This document shows, piece by piece, positions 62,436-64,000 of a stretch of 64,000 nucleotides of DNA (within the stretch, counting starts at the first letter, position 1; every line of letters starts with the position of its first letter). Location: contig CAYNEO010000003.1 in assembly GCA_964396245.1 (NCBI GenBank), positions 62,001-126,000 on the forward strand, in the 5' to 3' direction. Position numbers and translations under genes: made by a program. Below the pieces are notes generated by a model. That model was not told the DNA's origin. It was given only the letters and a program-made list of their open reading frames with translations, and searched no databases. The DNA comes from CAYNEO01 sp964396245 (lineage in GTDB: Bacteria > Zixibacteria > MSB-5A5 > GN15 > FEB-12).

Positions 62436-64000
62436 CAGTCTATCATCAACGTTTTAATGACTTTGGCAATCTCTTCCGGTCGTTCCTTGGCGGTGCGCTG
62501 CATTTCATCGACCAGACGAGGTTTACGTTTATCCGGCTCAACCGTCACCGCCGGCTCTTCAGATTCCTCCTGCTGCATTTGCTCGGCGCTCACAACCGGT
62601 TGCGGCTGTGGCATGGGTCTCGGCGCCGGTTGCGGGGCGGGCGGAGGCATGATCCGGCTCAGCGCCTTGAACAGCTTTGATGATTTTTTCTTCAGGTAGA
62701 ACAGCAGGAGCGCGAACAGCGCCACCAGGGCGACCTTCTTGGCGATATCAAGGTAGAATTCTCTCATGTACATGCCGTCGAGCGCGTTCTGTTCGTTCTG
62801 GAGATTCTGGCGGTCGAACGGAATGTTGACCACTTCAATCTGGTCGTTGCGCTGCTGATCAAAACCAACGGCGTTCTTGACTATCGCTGAGAGCCGGTCG
62901 AGCTCTTCCTGCGAGCGCGGCTGATACACGGCCTCGCCGCCTCCCGAACCGCCTTCAACGTCATGGTAGTCGCCGTCAACCAGCACCGCCACCGACAGCC
63001 GCTCTATAGAGCCGACTTCATTAATGATGTGCTCGACGGTTCGGTTGAGTTCGTAGTTTGTGATTGTCGTTTCCGTACTCTGTTCGTCACTGCTTTGATT
63101 GTCTTTCTCGGCCTTCTCACTCGCCTGGCTCGAGGTCTTGGTCTTTTCTTCACTCCTGATCGACGGCGTGTTGGGATCGTACGATTCGGCCGTCTTCTCC
63201 AGTTGCTGGAAATTGAGGTCGCTGGTGACTCTCACGATAGACTTCCCGTTGCCGAGAACCCCGTCGAGCATTGTCTGCGCCTTATCCTCGAGATACTGCT
63301 CGACCTGCTTGCGGACTTCCAGTTGCGAACTCGACAGCCCGGCCAGTTCATCGGCCTCCTGGCCCGATGACAGCAGGTTGCCGTCGTAATCGACAATAGT
63401 AATATTGCCTGGTTGAAGTCCCTCTACCGACGAGGCCACCAGGTGAGTGATGCCGGCAATTTGGCGCTTGTTCAGCCCCACCCCGGAAAGCTTGAGCACG
63501 ACCGATGCGGTAGCGTCCTTCTTGTCTTCCTTGAAGAGGCGATCCTTGGGCATCACGATATGAACCCGCGCCGCCTGCACTTCCGACAACTGCATGATCG
63601 TGCGGGTCAACTCGCCCTCGAGCGCCCGACGGAAATTCAGGTTCTGGAGAAAATCGGTCATCCCCAGATTATTCTGATCGAATATGGAATATCCCATGTT
63701 GGCTGACCGAGGCAGACCGTCGGCGGCCAGCGATATGCGCGCCTTGTAGACGTCTTTCGACGGCACCTCGATGGTTGTGCCGTTGTCTTTCAACTGGTAA
63801 GGGATTTTATTGTCGTTGAGATACGCGATGACTTCGCCCGCCTCGGATTCTTCGAGGTTCGAATACAGCCGGGAATACGTGACCGTTCCCAGCCATCCGA
63901 CAACAAAGATCGCTCCGACAATCGTGCCGGCAGTCACGCCCAGGAGCATGATCACCTGCGCCGGAGTCATACGGCTGACGAAGTCCGAAAGGTTCTTGAA
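62435..64000 (-). CDS. fliF: Flagellar MS-ring protein FliF (5' end beyond window)
   Basis: Membrane MS-ring subunit. About 521 codons lie in the window, and the frame stays open to the right edge (FKNLSDFVSRMTPAQ), so only the first few codons are missing. The first transmembrane helix is near 18-40 of the visible part, the YscJ/FliF ring domain begins YSNLEESEAGEVIAYLNDNKIPYQL, and the second helix lies near 430-450. It includes GNLLSSGQEADELAGLSSSQ and a Pro/Gln-rich stretch before the FliG-binding tail (KERPEEIAKVIKTLMID). Confidence 0.97.
   Translation of the reverse strand, partial: FKNLSDFVSRMTPAQVIMLLGVTAGTIVGAIFVVGWLGTVTYSRLYSNLEESEAGEVIAYLNDNKIPYQLKDNGTTIEVPSKDVYKARISLAADGLPRSANMGYSIFDQNNLGMTDFLQNLNFRRALEGELTRTIMQLSEVQAARVHIVMPKDRLFKEDKKDATASVVLKLSGVGLNKRQIAGITHLVASSVEGLQPGNITIVDYDGNLLSSGQEADELAGLSSSQLEVRKQVEQYLEDKAQTMLDGVLGNGKSIVRVTSDLNFQQLEKTAESYDPNTPSIRSEEKTKTSSQASEKAEKDNQSSDEQSTETTITNYELNRTVEHIINEVGSIERLSVAVLVDGDYHDVEGGSGGGEAVYQPRSQEELDRLSAIVKNAVGFDQQRNDQIEVVNIPFDRQNLQNEQNALDGMYMREFYLDIAKKVALVALFALLLFYLKKKSSKLFKALSRIMPPPAPQPAPRPMPQPQPVVSAEQMQQEESEEPAVTVEPDKRKPRLVDEMQRTAKERPEEIAKVIKTLMID

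Noticed and set aside
1..64000. CRISPR arrays, insertion sequences, prophage or integrase genes
   Set aside because: No regularly spaced direct repeats, transposase, integrase or phage structural genes were seen on either strand.

Overview
The window is a stretch of bacterial chromosome, moderately GC-rich by eye and densely packed, with almost every gene on the minus strand (only two convincing plus-strand genes). Several features point to the FCB group. One secreted protein ends in a type IX-style sorting domain containing NYPNPFNPTTTI. A PorV/PorQ-like outer-membrane protein sits beside a very large secreted protein with a FlgD-Ig-like C-terminus, and the cell envelope is diderm (LapA/LapB, L- and P-rings, Wza-like export protein). 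A complete-looking flagellar system with FlgI and FlgH, a CsrA/FliW pair and an EPS locus fit an uncultured FCB lineage such as Zixibacteria or a relative. This placement is inference from protein style; no rRNA is present.

Layout from left to right. 1-2.8 kb: 3' part of an SppA protease and an MltD-like LysM lytic transglycosylase with its own promoter. 2.8-10.8 kb: one long operon, lapA-lapB-(SPOR protein)-mutS-mutL-miaA, with stop/start overlaps. 10.8-15.5 kb: a small exported protein and an exopolysaccharide operon (Wza-like export protein, TPR protein, CpsD-like kinase, DUF3473-type deacetylase). 15.6-25 kb: a diguanylate cyclase, a partner-switch module (STAS protein plus an RsbW-sensor-RsbU fusion) and an operon for a PorV-TPR fusion and a 996-residue secreted protein. 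25.2-36.1 kb: housekeeping block thrS-infC-rpmI-rplT-pheS-pheT-(ZapB-like)-zapA-rny-ymdB-folD, followed at 36.2 kb by tRNA-Val(GAC). 36.6-37.2 kb: a plus-strand exported hypothetical. 37.2-56.9 kb: flagellar genes in transcription order flgF-flgG-flgA-flgH-flgI-flgJ-flgN-flgK-csrA-flgL-fliW-(TPR glycosyltransferase)-fliC-fliD-fliS-(fliT-like)-flgM-HDOD. 57-59 kb: a Cys-rich small ORF and a plus-strand secreted cohesin-like protein. 58.9-64 kb: fliF-fliG-fliH-fliI-fliJ, with fliF running off the right edge.

How the parts work together: the right 27 kb builds basal body, hook-filament junction, cap and filament and includes the post-transcriptional CsrA/FliW/flagellin switch and FlgM. The flagellin gene has a close match to a sigma-28 promoter about 200 bp upstream and a long leader with seven GGA motifs, which fits CsrA control. 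A second sigma-28-like site sits in front of the exopolysaccharide operon, so filament and EPS synthesis may be co-regulated. The strongest single-base observation is infC, which appears to start with ATA behind an ideal Shine-Dalgarno sequence. No CRISPR array, insertion sequence, prophage or resistance cassette was seen.
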